Below are positions 30,816 to 40,935 of a DNA stretch of 64,000 nt, piece after piece; position 1 is the stretch's first letter; the number at the start of each line of letters is the position of its first letter. The stretch covers positions 493,110 to 557,109 of the forward strand of contig NZ_KN322984.1 of NCBI RefSeq assembly GCF_000774145.1, in the 5' to 3' direction. The position numbers and the translations under genes were made by a program. The notes under the pieces are model-generated. The model saw only the letters and a list, made by a program, of their open reading frames with translations, did no database searches and was not told where the DNA came from. The stretch is from Pseudomonas mediterranea CFBP 5447. GTDB lineage: Bacteria > Pseudomonadota > Gammaproteobacteria > Pseudomonadales > Pseudomonadaceae.

Positions 30816-31916
30816 ATGGGATTCAATTGCGGCATCGTCGGCCTGCCTAACGTCGGCAAGTCCACCCTGTTCAACGCCCTGACCAAATCCGGTATCGCGG
30901 CCGAGAACTTCCCCTTCTGCACCATCGAGCCGAACAGCGGTATCGTGCCGATGCCGGATTCTCGCCTGGACGCGCTGGCGGCCATCGTCAACCCCAAGCG
31001 CATCCTGCCGACCACCATGGAGTTCGTCGACATCGCGGGCCTCGTCGCCGGCGCCTCGAAAGGCGAAGGCCTGGGCAACAAGTTCCTGGCCAACATCCGT
31101 GAAACCGACGCCATCGCCCACGTGGTGCGCTGCTTTGAAGACGAGAACGTGATTCACGTCTCCAACAGCGTCGACCCGAAGCGTGACATCGAGATCATCG
31201 ACCTGGAACTGATCTTCGCCGACCTCGACAGCTGCGAAAAGCAACTGCAGAAAGTCACCCGCAACGCCAAGGGTGGCGACAAGGACGCAGTGGTCCAGAA
31301 AGGCCTGCTGGAGCAATTGATCGCCCACTTCACCGAGGGCAAGCCTGCGCGCAGCCTGATGAAGAACATGAGCACCGAAGAGAAACTGGTGATCAAGGGC
31401 TTCCACCTGCTGACCACCAAGCCGGTCATGTATATCGCCAACGTCGCTGAAGACGGTTTCGAGAACAACCCGCACCTGGACGTGGTCAAGGCCATCGCCG
31501 AAGAAGAAGGCGCGGTGGTGGTTCCGGTCTGCAACAAGATCGAAGCCGAAATCGCCGAGCTGGACGACGGCGAAGAGAAAGACATGTTCCTCGAGGCCCT
31601 GGGCCTGGAAGAACCTGGCCTGAACCGTGTGATCCGCGCCGGCTATGAAATGCTTCACCTGCAGACCTACTTCACTGCCGGTGTCGAAGAAGTCCGCGCC
31701 TGGACCGTGCGTGTCGGTGCCACCGCACCGCAAGCCGCTGGCGTGATCCACACCGACTTCGAAAAAGGCTTCATCCGTGCCGAGGTGATCGCCTACAACG
31801 ACTTCATCCAGTACAAGGGTGAAGCCGGTGCCAAGGAAGCCGGTAAATGGCGTCTGGAAGGCAAGGAATACGTCGTCAAGGACGGCGACGTGATGCACTT
31901 CCGCTTCAACGTCTGA
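30816..31916 (+). CDS. ychF: Redox-regulated ATPase YchF
   Basis: An Obg-related P-loop protein that prefers ATP and binds ribosomes. The 366-residue protein has the P-loop [29 protein letters not shown] (G3) and a C-terminal TGS domain ([15 protein letters not shown]). It ends the conserved rightward block. A 9-base-pair hairpin without a T run follows the stop. Confidence 0.97.
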   Translation: MGFNCGIVGLPNVGKSTLFNALTKSGIAAENFPFCTIEPNSGIVPMPDSRLDALAAIVNPKRILPTTMEFVDIAGLVAGASKGEGLGNKFLANIRETDAIAHVVRCFEDENVIHVSNSVDPKRDIEIIDLELIFADLDSCEKQLQKVTRNAKGGDKDAVVQKGLLEQLIAHFTEGKPARSLMKNMSTEEKLVIKGFHLLTTKPVMYIANVAEDGFENNPHLDVVKAIAEEEGAVVVPVCNKIEAEIAELDDGEEKDMFLEALGLEEPGLNRVIRAGYEMLHLQTYFTAGVEEVRAWTVRVGATAPQAAGVIHTDFEKGFIRAEVIAYNDFIQYKGEAGAKEAGKWRLEGKEYVVKDGDVMHFRFNV

Positions 31917-31925
31917 CGGTTTGTC

Positions 31926-31950
31926 GCGTGGCAGCTCATCACTGCCACGC
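31926..31950. other. Hairpin between convergent ychF and the RTX gene
   Basis: GCGTGGCAG and CTGCCACGC pair over seven bases. There is no T run on either side, so it may be a weak or Rho-assisted end for both genes. Confidence 0.4.
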
Positions 31951-31967
31951 ACCCTCCCCCACGGACA

Positions 31968-34031
31968 TCAGGACAGCAGATGTCCTGGATCGGCCTCTGG
32001 CGCTACACCGACCAACCCTACCCCGGCATCGGGAGCAAAGATCATGTGATCTTCGTCGAGGCTTTCCCGCCAGTCCCCGGCAAGCCCGATCTGGAACCGG
32101 TGACCCTGGGCGTCTGCTTCCACGTCCGTCAGGTAGGTGCGGTTCAGTTCCTGGTTGTAGGCTACCTTCAGCGTAGTCCCCGTACCCTCGCCGAATCCGG
32201 TATAACCCAGGGCCGACACGTCGATCCTGTCGTCGACCGTGAAGCCTTCGATCAGGTCGGCAAAGCTCTGGCTTTCAGTACGATAGCTATCCTCGGTTGA
32301 GGTATAGCGAAACACGTCATCGTTCTGATGGTTATCGGTCCACAGCGAGATGTTGGCTCTGTCGCCGCCGTTAAGATGGTCGGCGCCCCTGCCACCGATG
32401 ATGACATCCGCTCCAGCGCCGCCGTTGATACGGTCGTTGCCGTCCAGGCCATGGATGATTTCCGACAGGGCAGTACCGGTGATCGTATCTTTGCCGGACG
32501 TACCCTCGACCGTAGGCGCGGTGAACACCAGGTTGGTACTGTTCAACTGAGCCACCCAATCGCCGTCCAGGGCCAGTTCGAAGCGTTGCCCGGAGGCATC
32601 GGCGTCGTAGCTCTTGAGGTAGGTGCGGGTGCCATCTGCGCTGGCCTGGATGGCCAAGGTGCCGTCATGGCCGTCGCCGATTCCGGTGAAACCCAGGGCA
32701 ATCAGGTCGATACGGTCGTGGGAGGCGTCGAAGTCCTGGATTCGATCGCTGCTGTTTTGCGTATCGGTGCGGAAACTGTCGCTCAGTTCGCTAAAGCGGA
32801 AGATGTCGGCGCCAGCGCCACCTTGCAGAACGTCGCGTCCACCGTTGCCTTGAAGCACGTCATCACCGGCCAGGCCATGGATGATTTCGGCGGCATCGGT
32901 ACCCTGCAGGATTTCCTCGCCGGCGTATCCGTCCACATGGAGCTTGCCGTCCTGGCTGCCGAAGCTGGTGTCCAAACTGCCATCCGTGTTCAAGCGGATG
33001 ACGCTGAAATCCCCGTTGTTCGTGCCGGCAGCGACGATCTTGCCATCGGCTTGTACGGTCAGAGCCACAGGCGTGCCGGCCTCGAAGGTGACCGTGCCAT
33101 TGGCGCCAAAGGTGGTGTCGAAGGAGCCGTCAGCGTTCAGCCGCACCACGGTGGCCAAGGTGTCGCCTTCGCCATGGCCCATCACGACGATCTTGCCGTT
33201 CGTTTGCAGACTGATCACCGAGTCTTCGCCAAACCCCATGGCAGGGCTCAGGTAAAGGACACCGTCGTTGCCGAAATGGGTATCCAACTGGCCGTCGGGG
33301 TTGAAGCGCTGCAGGGCGTAGGTCGGATCCCCTGCGCCGGCGGCATTGTACGCAGCCCCGACCACAACACCTCCATCTGCCTGCACGGCGGTGGAAATCC
33401 CGCCGTTGTAGTAGGCGTCTTCGGGAATGGCGACACTCAGCACGCCATTCTCGCCAAAGCCGTCGACGAAGGTGCCGTCATTGCCGATCCAGGAAACCGT
33501 GGCCTGATCAAACCCGCGGGCGCTGATCTGGAAGGTGCCATCCGCACTGGCCGTCAGGTCGATGTCCTTGAATTCATGGCTGATGCCGACGGTAATGGCG
33601 CCGTTCTGACCAAAAGCAGTATCCCGCGTCCCGTCGCTGTTGAAGCGCTCCACCTGTACGCTGGTGTTCTGCGCGATGGCGATAAGCACCTTGCCATCGG
33701 GCTGCACGGCCGTCAGCTCATAGCGCGACGCCGGGGCTACCGCGGCGGGTATGATATCGACGCCACCGTCATGGAAGCTGGTGTCCAGGCGACCATCCGC
33801 ATTCAGGCGGATAACGGAATGGTTCTGTTCGTAGCCGTAGCTTTCTTCGCCTGGTGCCCCGGGGTAACCCCATGCCAGGTATTCGGTATAACCCCCGACC
33901 AGTATCTTGCCGTCCGGCTGGATAACGATGCTTTGGTTACTATCGACCTGGCCCGTGAGATCGATCTGGACAGTGCCCGGGCCACTTCTCACGGAATGGG
34001 TACTTGCCGTCGCGCTATCGCTGGTTGCCAT
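31968..34031 (-). CDS. Large delta-60-repeat protein with RTX calcium-binding C-terminal half
   Basis: A 687-residue acidic protein without a Sec signal. Residues about 35-365 hold roughly six delta-60 repeats, each with a QPDGKILVGG-like and an LNxDGxLDTSFGxxG-like strand pair, which suggests a beta-propeller. Two RTX segments follow, GLAGDDVLQGNGGRDVLQGG and GLDGNDRINGGAGADVIIGG, each trailed by a serralysin-type domain (DRIDLIALGFTG, DRIDVSALGYTG). It would be exported by a type I system and fold with calcium outside. No ABC/HlyD/TolC genes are adjacent. Confidence 0.85.
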   Translation of the reverse strand: MATSDSATASTHSVRSGPGTVQIDLTGQVDSNQSIVIQPDGKILVGGYTEYLAWGYPGAPGEESYGYEQNHSVIRLNADGRLDTSFHDGGVDIIPAAVAPASRYELTAVQPDGKVLIAIAQNTSVQVERFNSDGTRDTAFGQNGAITVGISHEFKDIDLTASADGTFQISARGFDQATVSWIGNDGTFVDGFGENGVLSVAIPEDAYYNGGISTAVQADGGVVVGAAYNAAGAGDPTYALQRFNPDGQLDTHFGNDGVLYLSPAMGFGEDSVISLQTNGKIVVMGHGEGDTLATVVRLNADGSFDTTFGANGTVTFEAGTPVALTVQADGKIVAAGTNNGDFSVIRLNTDGSLDTSFGSQDGKLHVDGYAGEEILQGTDAAEIIHGLAGDDVLQGNGGRDVLQGGAGADIFRFSELSDSFRTDTQNSSDRIQDFDASHDRIDLIALGFTGIGDGHDGTLAIQASADGTRTYLKSYDADASGQRFELALDGDWVAQLNSTNLVFTAPTVEGTSGKDTITGTALSEIIHGLDGNDRINGGAGADVIIGGRGADHLNGGDRANISLWTDNHQNDDVFRYTSTEDSYRTESQSFADLIEGFTVDDRIDVSALGYTGFGEGTGTTLKVAYNQELNRTYLTDVEADAQGHRFQIGLAGDWRESLDEDHMIFAPDAGVGLVGVAPEADPGHLLS

Positions 34032-34121
34032 GACTTAATCCTTTAAGGGGTGGATCCGTCACTGTAGTAGAGCGACAAGTCGGTGCCAGCAGCGCTCGAC
34101 GGGTGGCTTCTTGAAGGCATG

Positions 34122-34149
34122 AAAAAGCCGCGTTGATTCGCGGCTTTTT
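34122..34149. terminator. Intrinsic terminator upstream of the RTX gene
   Basis: AAAAAGCCGCG pairs with CGCGGCTTTTT. It lies behind the RTX gene's start rather than its stop, so on the minus strand it would end the transcription coming from the glycine-rich gene side only if that RNA ran through the REP element; its real client is uncertain. Confidence 0.7.
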
Positions 34150-34192
34150 CATAGGCTCAGGGACTCTGCAGTGGCTCGACATGAGCACTATC

Positions 34193-34286
34193 CCTGTGGG
34201 AGCGAGCCTGCTCGCGATAGCGAAGCAACAGTCGGCATCAATGCCACCTGACTCACCGCTATCGCGAGCAGGCTCGCTCCCACAGG
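34193..34286. repeat. REP doublet
   Basis: CTGTGGGAGCGAGCCTGCTCGCGATAGC and a near-perfect reverse complement stand about 40 bases apart, just after the stop of the glycine-rich gene. Confidence 0.93.
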
Positions 34287-34300
34287 TTCTTCATAACTGG

Positions 34301-34885
34301 CTAAAACAGGTAGCCAATATAGACCGCCGCCCCACCACCGGCCTGCACGCCGGCGTTCATGCCCGCCATGACCAGGGCCCCCTTCGCCGACTGCACCAAT
34401 TGCCGGTTGACGATGCTGGCGGCCATCATGGTCGCAGGGCTGGCGCTCAGCGCCACCGACAACGCCAGCAATTTGGGATCAAGGCCGAACAGCAACGCCG
34501 TGGCCGAACCGCCAACCACCAGGCCCGCCCCCACTTCGGTGTACATGCACGGCCCGGTGATGTCGTCGCTGGTCAGGTCACGCTCGACCAGGGCATCGCT
34601 GACAAACACCTTGCCGGTACTCGGGAACGCCTCCGCCGCTGCGGCCCCACCTACGCTCTTGCCTTTGATCTGGATATTGACCTTGCCGAAACGCGGCAGC
34701 CGCGCGCCAAATCCGGCTCCGACCCCGACACCGCCGTAACGGTAGCTGACGTCCTCGCCCTGGGGCGAACGCAGGATGATCGAACCGCCACTGCCCGCCA
34801 CCATCACCACGGTCAGGCCGCCGCCACTGGCGGTCTGGTACTGCCAGCGACTTTCGTTGACCGGAATCGGGATGTTGTAACTCAT
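34301..34885 (-). CDS. Uncharacterised glycine-rich protein
   Basis: A 194-residue protein of no family I recognise. ATG 34885 has AAGGAT seven bases upstream. The N-terminal half is soluble-looking and Gly-rich (ASGGGLTVVMVAGSGGSIIL, YGGVGVGAGFGARLP). The C-terminal half has hydrophobic Gly/Ala stretches (GAGLVVGGSATALLFG, LALSVALSASPATMMAASI, AGVQAGGGAAVYIGYLF) like helices that insert in a membrane. There is no signal peptide. It starts two bases after the DUF3592 stop, so the two form an operon and may act together. Confidence 0.65.
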   Translation of the reverse strand: MSYNIPIPVNESRWQYQTASGGGLTVVMVAGSGGSIILRSPQGEDVSYRYGGVGVGAGFGARLPRFGKVNIQIKGKSVGGAAAAEAFPSTGKVFVSDALVERDLTSDDITGPCMYTEVGAGLVVGGSATALLFGLDPKLLALSVALSASPATMMAASIVNRQLVQSAKGALVMAGMNAGVQAGGGAAVYIGYLF

Positions 34886-34887
34886 GA

Positions 34888-35331
34888 TCAAAATCCTTTA
34901 TGTGAATGAGCCGCACCGCGACCACGCTGGCGGATGATTCCCAGCAAACCGACAATGGCGAACACCAGGCCGATGCAACCCAATACACCGGGGGTGCCCC
35001 ACAGTGCGGCCGGGTCATCGACGATGGCGCTGCCCGCCGCCCGTTCGGGCAGGTAATGCACCCGCACCGACTGATCCTGCCGATAGCCGAAGATAAAACC
35101 GCCCTGCGGATAGGAAATCTTTTCACCACTGCCCGTGGTAAAGGCAATCTCGGGATGCGAGCCACCGGCATTCAAGCGGCTGACGACGCCATCGGCGGTC
35201 TGTGCATGAGCGAGGAATTCGCGTCGATCAAGGGTGAGATGAACGGCAATGCTCAACAGGCCGATACCGATCAGGGCAAACAGCAGTGCCCGCAGCATCT
35301 TCCCGACGGATGACGAAGTGTCGTTAGCCAT
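34888..35331 (-). CDS. DUF3592 membrane protein
   Basis: A 147-residue protein with two membrane segments, ALLFALIGIGLLSIAVHLTL near the N-terminus and GVLGCIGLVFAIVGLLGII near the C-terminus. Between them is the DUF3592 beta domain (TADGVVSRLN, ISYPQGGFIFGYRQDQSVRV, VHYLPERAAGSAIVDD). The family is of unknown function and is often encoded with secreted or toxin-like partners. It is the first gene of the pair with the glycine-rich protein. Confidence 0.8.
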   Translation of the reverse strand: MANDTSSSVGKMLRALLFALIGIGLLSIAVHLTLDRREFLAHAQTADGVVSRLNAGGSHPEIAFTTGSGEKISYPQGGFIFGYRQDQSVRVHYLPERAAGSAIVDDPAALWGTPGVLGCIGLVFAIVGLLGIIRQRGRGAAHSHKGF

Positions 35332-35398
35332 GGAGGGTCTCAGTATTCGTCCATGAAAGAGGGAGAACAGAATAGCAAGAAGCTTTATCCGAGTCCGC

Positions 35399-36007
35399 TC
35401 ATTTGCTGGCGGAAGCCATCAATACACCAAAACAGAAAAAGGTGATGCCCGACAACCTGCCAACGATCCCTGCGCCCCTGTTCGTGGAGAGCCAGCCCCT
35501 TGCCCGGTTGGCCATGAGCGCATACCCGGTATGAATCAGTACGACAAGCAAGCTGTAGGAAGACACCAGCAGGAAAAACTGACTGTAGTAGTTGTCTTCC
35601 GGCTTGATGAACTGCGGGAAGACCGCGAGAAAGAAGAAACCCGCCTTGGGATTCAAGAGTTGGATCGACAGCGCTTCGACGAATCGGTGCCACGGACGCG
35701 GCGACGTGATGTCGAGTTCCGGGATGAAACATCTCGTACGCCACATCTTGACCCCAAGGTACAGCAGGTACAGTGCGCCGACATATTTGAGCACGGTGAA
35801 CGCAGTGGATGACGCGGCGAGGATCAGCCCGACACTGGTGGCGGAAACACCCGCCACGACCAACGCTCCCGACGCGATACCGAAGATGCCGGGAAACGAA
35901 CCGGTCCAACCATGGCGCAAGGCGTTGGAAATCGTCAGCACCACCCCCGGGCCTGGGCTGAGCACGGTCAGGGTAGCCAACATCAGAAACAATCCGTAAT
36001 TAACCAT
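35399..36007 (-). CDS. LysE-family amino-acid exporter
   Basis: A 202-residue inner-membrane protein of the LysE/RhtB family that exports amino acids or related compounds. The ATG at 36007 has GGAG seven bases upstream. The family hallmark LTVLSPGPGVVLTISNALRHG is at the N-terminus, with about six membrane helices. It is divergent from a LysR regulator across 95 bases, the usual arrangement when the regulator controls the exporter. Confidence 0.88.
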   Translation of the reverse strand: MVNYGLFLMLATLTVLSPGPGVVLTISNALRHGWTGSFPGIFGIASGALVVAGVSATSVGLILAASSTAFTVLKYVGALYLLYLGVKMWRTRCFIPELDITSPRPWHRFVEALSIQLLNPKAGFFFLAVFPQFIKPEDNYYSQFFLLVSSYSLLVVLIHTGYALMANRARGWLSTNRGAGIVGRLSGITFFCFGVLMASASK

Positions 36008-36102
36008 GGAATCACTCCGGAGCAAGTGGTGCCCAGAGTGGTATGAAGGGACCTCGCTGACAAACGCTTTAATTGCGCCCCTGATGTGACTAAATTAGAC
36101 AC

Positions 36103-37068
36103 ATGATTGCCGACCTCCCGCCCTTGAACGCCGTGCGTGCCTTCGCCGCTGCCGCTCGCCACCAGAGTTTCAGCCGTGCGGCCGAAGAACTGCATGTCAG
36201 CCACAGCGCTGTCAGCCGGCATATCAAGCTGCTCGAAGAACATCTGGGGGTGCTGCTTTTCGAACGTCGCACCCGTCAATCCGTGCTCACACCGGCCGGA
36301 CAGACGTTTTACGAGCAGGTCAGCATGGCCCTTGCACAGATTGCCCATGCCGCGACCACCCTGACCCGCAGCGCTTCACGGCGCAAAGTGACGATCAATG
36401 TGCGCCCATCCTTCGCCGTACGCTGGCTGATCCCGCGATTACCGGACTTCATGGCGCAGTACCCGGATATCCACCCCGAAGTGATCACCAGCACCCGGCC
36501 ACCGGATCTGTCACGCGAAGCATTCGACGTCGTGATTCGCCGCGGACAGTCCGGATGGTCAGCCAACGTTCAACCCCACGCGTTGCTGGAAGATCACCTG
36601 ATACTGGTCGCCGCCCCGTCCCTGCTGCAAAGCCAGCCGCTGGAAAGTCCCAACGATCTGCTCCAGCACACGCTGCTGACCGGCAGGACCCGCAGCAGTG
36701 ACTGGCAGGACTGGGCCAGACAGACGGGCCTCGCGCAATTGCGGACTCGACCGACCCTGCAATTCGACCACATGCACCTGGTGTTGCAGGCCGCCGTCGA
36801 TGGCCTGGGTGTGGCCCTGTGTCCGGCCTCACTGCTGGGCAGGGACTTATCCACAGGCCGGCTGACCTGCCCGTTTCCCTCCTTCCAGCTGCCGTTGATC
36901 CGTTATTACTACGGCGTCTCCCCGGACGCAGCGGCTGAAACCCAGGTGTTTATCGACTGGATGCAGTTTCATATCCATCAGGACGCAACAACACCCTTGT
37001 CACCCGCCGCTCCTGAACCTCTACAACCCGCAGGCTCCACGCCTGCCAATGGAGTTCATCGCCAATGA
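36103..37068 (+). CDS. LysR-family transcriptional regulator (GcvA-like)
   Basis: A 321-residue regulator. The N-terminal winged HTH reads [20 protein letters not shown] ... [22 protein letters not shown], and residues 90-290 form the ligand-binding domain ([13 protein letters not shown]). The last 39 codons run into the end of the convergent terC gene, giving a 119-base overlap; the C-terminal tail there is Pro-rich and looks non-conserved. The likely target is the divergent lysE-type gene. Confidence 0.88.
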   Translation: MIADLPPLNAVRAFAAAARHQSFSRAAEELHVSHSAVSRHIKLLEEHLGVLLFERRTRQSVLTPAGQTFYEQVSMALAQIAHAATTLTRSASRRKVTINVRPSFAVRWLIPRLPDFMAQYPDIHPEVITSTRPPDLSREAFDVVIRRGQSGWSANVQPHALLEDHLILVAAPSLLQSQPLESPNDLLQHTLLTGRTRSSDWQDWARQTGLAQLRTRPTLQFDHMHLVLQAAVDGLGVALCPASLLGRDLSTGRLTCPFPSFQLPLIRYYYGVSPDAAAETQVFIDWMQFHIHQDATTPLSPAAPEPLQPAGSTPANGVHRQ

Positions 37069-38521
37069 CCGGCAAGCGATCCAGCAGGCTCATGACCAAC
37101 CCTGCGAGCGTCTGGTAGTCATCGGTGGCTTGCGCCTGGAAGCCCGTCTGCTCGCGGATCTGACTGAGGTTCAGTGCACCGCTGATGAGAAAACCGCCCT
37201 CCTGGGCCACGATATTCGGGCCTTCGATTTCACTGGCATCGGGCAACTCACCGGCGATGGATTCGAGGATGTCGGTCATGGTGAGCAGTCCCACGAAATC
37301 ACCGAATTCGTTCACCACAAAAGCGATGTGCGTCGATTCCTGACGCATCTGTTCCAGCGCGTTGAGAATCGTGAAACTGTCCAGCAAGTTGATTGCCTTG
37401 CGGGCCATGGCTTCCAGATCCGGCTCATGCCCCGCCAACAGTTCCTTGAGCAGTTCCTTCTTGTGGACGAAACCCAACGGTTCATCGACCTGACCATTGC
37501 GAATCAACGGCAACCTGGAGTACGACGAGTGCATCAGCCGCGTGCGGATCACGTCTGGAGCATCGGCCAGGTCGAGGTGATCGATTTCCGCGCGGGGGGT
37601 CATGACCCCGCGTATCGGGCGTTCCGCCAACTGAAGCACGCCGCTGATCATGACGCGTTCGCGGCGGTCGAACGCCGGTTCGGCTTCATCGCTTGCGAGC
37701 ATGTCGGCGATCTCTTCACCCACCTCGTCGGCATCCAACGAATGGCCACCCAACAAACGCATCACCGCATGGGCGGTACGTTGGCGCATGGGGCGGCGGC
37801 CCTGCAGACTCTTCTTGCGGCGTGAACGGGCCAACTGGTTGAACAGTTCGATCAGGATCGAGAAGCCTATCGCGGCGTAGAGGTAACCTTTCGGAATGTG
37901 GAAACCCAGGCCCTCCGCGGTGAGGCTGAAACCGATCATCATCAGGAAGCCCAGGCAGAGCATGATGACCGTCGGGTGCCCGTTGACGAAGTTTGTCAGC
38001 GGCTTGCTTGCGACGATCATCAGGCCAATGGAGAAAATCACCGCGATCATCATGACCGACAAGTGCTCCACCATGCCCACAGCGGTTATCACGGCATCCA
38101 GCGAAAACACCGCGTCCAGCACCACGATCTGCGCAACGATGGGCCAGAACATCGCATAGGCTGCGTGACCCGCGCGCTGGGCCACATGCCCTTCGAGTCG
38201 CTCATGCAACTCCATGGTTGCCTTGAACAACAGGAACACACCGCCGAACAACATGATCAAGTCCCGCCCCGAGAACGTCTTGTCGAAGACCTCGAACAAC
38301 GGCTCGGTCAGGGTCACCATCCAGGAAATGCTCGCCAGCAAGCCAAGACGCATCAGCAGCGCCAGGGACAGACCGATGATGCGGGCACGGTCCCGCTGCT
38401 CTGGAGGAAGTTTGTCGGCCAGGATGGCGATGAAGACGAGGTTGTCGATGCCGAGCACCAGCTCCAGCACGATCAGCGTCAGGAGGCCAAGCCAGGCCGT
38501 GGGGTCAACGATCCATTCCAT
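36950..38521 (-). CDS. TerC-family membrane protein with CBS pair and CorC domain
   Basis: A 523-residue protein of the YoaE/YegH type. Residues 10-230 are a TerC domain of about seven helices with the acidic metal-binding repeats [12 protein letters not shown] and [12 protein letters not shown]. Residues 300-420 hold a CBS pair ([34 protein letters not shown]), and residues 435-520 the CorC/HlyC transporter-associated domain. TerC proteins export manganese or other metals. The 3' end overlaps the LysR gene. Confidence 0.92.
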   Translation of the reverse strand: MEWIVDPTAWLGLLTLIVLELVLGIDNLVFIAILADKLPPEQRDRARIIGLSLALLMRLGLLASISWMVTLTEPLFEVFDKTFSGRDLIMLFGGVFLLFKATMELHERLEGHVAQRAGHAAYAMFWPIVAQIVVLDAVFSLDAVITAVGMVEHLSVMMIAVIFSIGLMIVASKPLTNFVNGHPTVIMLCLGFLMMIGFSLTAEGLGFHIPKGYLYAAIGFSILIELFNQLARSRRKKSLQGRRPMRQRTAHAVMRLLGGHSLDADEVGEEIADMLASDEAEPAFDRRERVMISGVLQLAERPIRGVMTPRAEIDHLDLADAPDVIRTRLMHSSYSRLPLIRNGQVDEPLGFVHKKELLKELLAGHEPDLEAMARKAINLLDSFTILNALEQMRQESTHIAFVVNEFGDFVGLLTMTDILESIAGELPDASEIEGPNIVAQEGGFLISGALNLSQIREQTGFQAQATDDYQTLAGLVMSLLDRLPVIGDELHWQAWSLRVVEVQERRVTRVLLRPDGYETASSR

Positions 38522-38697
38522 GGGGTTATTCGTCCCCTCGGCAAGAGATCGTCAGATGGATGCAACGAATGGAAGGAGAAAAGCGACTGGGGGGCTCCAT
38601 GGAGGTATTCATATCGACCTGAAAGTAATTGGGGATAAAAATCCTACAGAGTTTCAGGACGCTTCATGCAGGACGAATCATTACAGGATCTGACAAG

Positions 38698-38722
38698 CGC
38701 CCTGCATCACTCCCTGATGCAG
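38698..38722 (-). other. Strong hairpin between terC and the chemoreceptor gene
   Basis: CCCTGCATCA pairs with TGATGCAGGG over a five-base loop. It lies 50 bases beyond the minus-strand chemoreceptor stop and could mark its 3' end, although no clear T run follows. I see no recognised metal riboswitch in the 250 bases between this gene and terC. Confidence 0.45.
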
Positions 38723-38772
38723 GGTGTCTTGTGCCGATTTGACATGCCTGGCTGTACGCCCGGGAACGGGTA

Positions 38773-40935
38773 CTAGCCCCCTTTGACTTTAAAGCGACTC
38801 AATACCCGTTGCATCAGCGACGCCCGCTCCGACAGATCCTTGGCCGCCACCGCGCATTCCTGCGAGCTCGACTGGTTTTTCTGCGTCACCTCGTCGATCT
38901 GTTCCAGCCCGACACTGGCCTGTTGCAAGCCTGAAGCCTGCTCGCTGGAAGCCTGGTAGATCAGCGAAACCAGGCTGGACACCGCGCTGGTACCGCTGAC
39001 GATGTTCTTGAGGGACTCGGCGGTGCGGCCCGCGATGATCATGCCGCGTTGGGTCTTGCTCGAAGAGTCGGCAATCAGCGCGGCCGTCTGCTGCGCGGCC
39101 TCGGCGCTGCGGGCCGCCAGGGTGCGAACCTCATCCGCAACCACGGCGAAGCCGCGCCCGAGTTCACCGGCCCGGGCGGCCTCGATGGCCGCGTTCAACG
39201 CCAGAAGGTTGGTTTGTGCGGCAATGTTGTCGATGGTGGTGATGATCGCGGTGATGTCTTTGCCCGAACTGTCGATTTCGGCCATTGCGGCAATCAGTTC
39301 GCTCATCAACTTGTCGCTCTCCCCTGCATCGGCCCGTGATGCCTGGGATTGTTCATCGGCCTTCTTGGCGTTGGCGGCGTTGTCCCGGGTCTGGGCAGCC
39401 ATTTGGGTCATCACTGCGCTGATCTCGGTGATGGACGAGGCAGAGTTGGCGGCCCCATCGGACAAGGACTGACTCAGATCGGTGACCTGCGCCGAACTGC
39501 CGCTGATTCGGGTGGCGCTGACCTGGACTTCAGAAATCAACTGGTTCAAGTTGGTGACCATCTTTTCCAGCGACTTGCCCAGGGTATCGTGGGGCGAAGA
39601 CAGTCGGACCTCCAGGTCCAGATCGCCTTCGGAAATGCGCTCAGCCACCCTGACCTGTCGTTGCAGACTCTCGGACATGTCGTTGAGCGCGATGGACAAC
39701 TGCCCGACTTCGTCCTCGGATTTCTGCACCAGGCGACGAGAGAAATCCCCCAGGCTGATTTGCGCCGCCAGGGCAGCCGCCTCGCGAATCGGCCCGACGA
39801 TTTTTGCCGCGGCCAGCCAAAGGCCAACGAGGGCCAACAGTGAAATGCCCAGCCCTACGGACACTTGCCAGACACTGTTGCTGATACTGCGCGATTGCAG
39901 CTCCTGTTCCAGGGCAATCGCTTGGCTCATGACCACCGCCTTGGGCAAGCGAATGAGCACTGCCCACGGCTTACCCGTGCGCCCCAGCTCAATAGGCATC
40001 AACACTTCAATGTTCTGCGTTTGCGGGTTGAGCAGGCCATCGCCGCGACCACGCTGGATATCGCTCAGTACCTTTTCCCAGGAATCGGGCAACAACGCCT
40101 TGATGGGTTGCCCGATCAGATCCGTCCGCTTGCTGTCCGCGACCACCAGTCCCTGGTTACTCATGATCGAGACAGAACCCTTGCCATCGTAAAGATCGGC
40201 GGACATCTGCTCGCTGAGCTTCTGGATGAAAGCGATATCGAAGTCCGCCCCGACCACCCCGTAGAACTTGCCACCGGACACAATCGGTACCGACAGGGTG
40301 GTCAACCAGACGTTCTTGCCCTGGACCACATAGGGAATGGGGTCCAGCACACTTTCCTTCAGGGTGTCGCGCGGGCCGCTGTACCAGCCGCCCTTGGGCA
40401 CACCGTTGGGATGACGGTCCGGGGAGTCATACTCCACCAGCGGTTGCACCGCGACATGGCCATCCGCGCTGCGTGTCCAATAAGGCGTGAAACGTCCTGT
40501 CAGCGGATTATTGCCATCCTGGGCATTTCGGAAAGCGTGATCCTGCCCATCCAACGCATCCGGTTCCCAGCAGGAATATGTGCCGTTGAAGTCAGGGTTA
40601 TCCTTGAGGACACCGAGCAATACGCTGTTGATCTGATCCCGGCCCAATGCCAGGGGACTCTGCGCGGCTTTGCCGGCGGCAAAGGTATTGGCCATGGTGC
40701 GGGCTGCATCCAGGGCGGTTTGCAGCCTGGCCTGAATGGCGTTGGCGCGGGACTCGGCCAGGTTTTGAATTTCCCGGATCGTCGATTTTTCAACCAGTGC
40801 CGTCACTTCCGTCGAAACATAATGCTCATTGGAACGAGCGGTGAAGAGCCCGTAGACAACCAGGCTGACCGATGAAACAAACAGGCATACGCCCGCCGTG
40901 ACACAAATACGTGCCTGCAACGACTTGAACTTCAT
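38773..40935 (-). CDS. Methyl-accepting chemotaxis protein with dCache sensor
   Basis: A 720-residue transmembrane chemoreceptor. TM1 lies at residues 8-29, the periplasmic part at 30-355, TM2 at about 357-380. The periplasmic domain is double-Cache: [19 protein letters not shown] and [24 protein letters not shown] follows, then the signalling hairpin with [16 protein letters not shown] at its tip. The ligand cannot be read; amine or organic-acid ligands are typical for such domains in Pseudomonas. It is divergent from a second chemoreceptor. Confidence 0.93.
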   Translation of the reverse strand: MKFKSLQARICVTAGVCLFVSSVSLVVYGLFTARSNEHYVSTEVTALVEKSTIREIQNLAESRANAIQARLQTALDAARTMANTFAAGKAAQSPLALGRDQINSVLLGVLKDNPDFNGTYSCWEPDALDGQDHAFRNAQDGNNPLTGRFTPYWTRSADGHVAVQPLVEYDSPDRHPNGVPKGGWYSGPRDTLKESVLDPIPYVVQGKNVWLTTLSVPIVSGGKFYGVVGADFDIAFIQKLSEQMSADLYDGKGSVSIMSNQGLVVADSKRTDLIGQPIKALLPDSWEKVLSDIQRGRGDGLLNPQTQNIEVLMPIELGRTGKPWAVLIRLPKAVVMSQAIALEQELQSRSISNSVWQVSVGLGISLLALVGLWLAAAKIVGPIREAAALAAQISLGDFSRRLVQKSEDEVGQLSIALNDMSESLQRQVRVAERISEGDLDLEVRLSSPHDTLGKSLEKMVTNLNQLISEVQVSATRISGSSAQVTDLSQSLSDGAANSASSITEISAVMTQMAAQTRDNAANAKKADEQSQASRADAGESDKLMSELIAAMAEIDSSGKDITAIITTIDNIAAQTNLLALNAAIEAARAGELGRGFAVVADEVRTLAARSAEAAQQTAALIADSSSKTQRGMIIAGRTAESLKNIVSGTSAVSSLVSLIYQASSEQASGLQQASVGLEQIDEVTQKNQSSSQECAVAAKDLSERASLMQRVLSRFKVKGG

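Noticed and set aside
32328..34046. A 572-codon plus-strand frame opposite the RTX gene
   Set aside because: It is the antisense of the repeat array; the minus strand carries unmistakable RTX and delta-60 motifs.
38522..38772. A manganese (yybP-ykoY) riboswitch before the terC-type gene
   Set aside because: I looked for its conserved helices on the minus strand and found none; only an unrelated hairpin is present.
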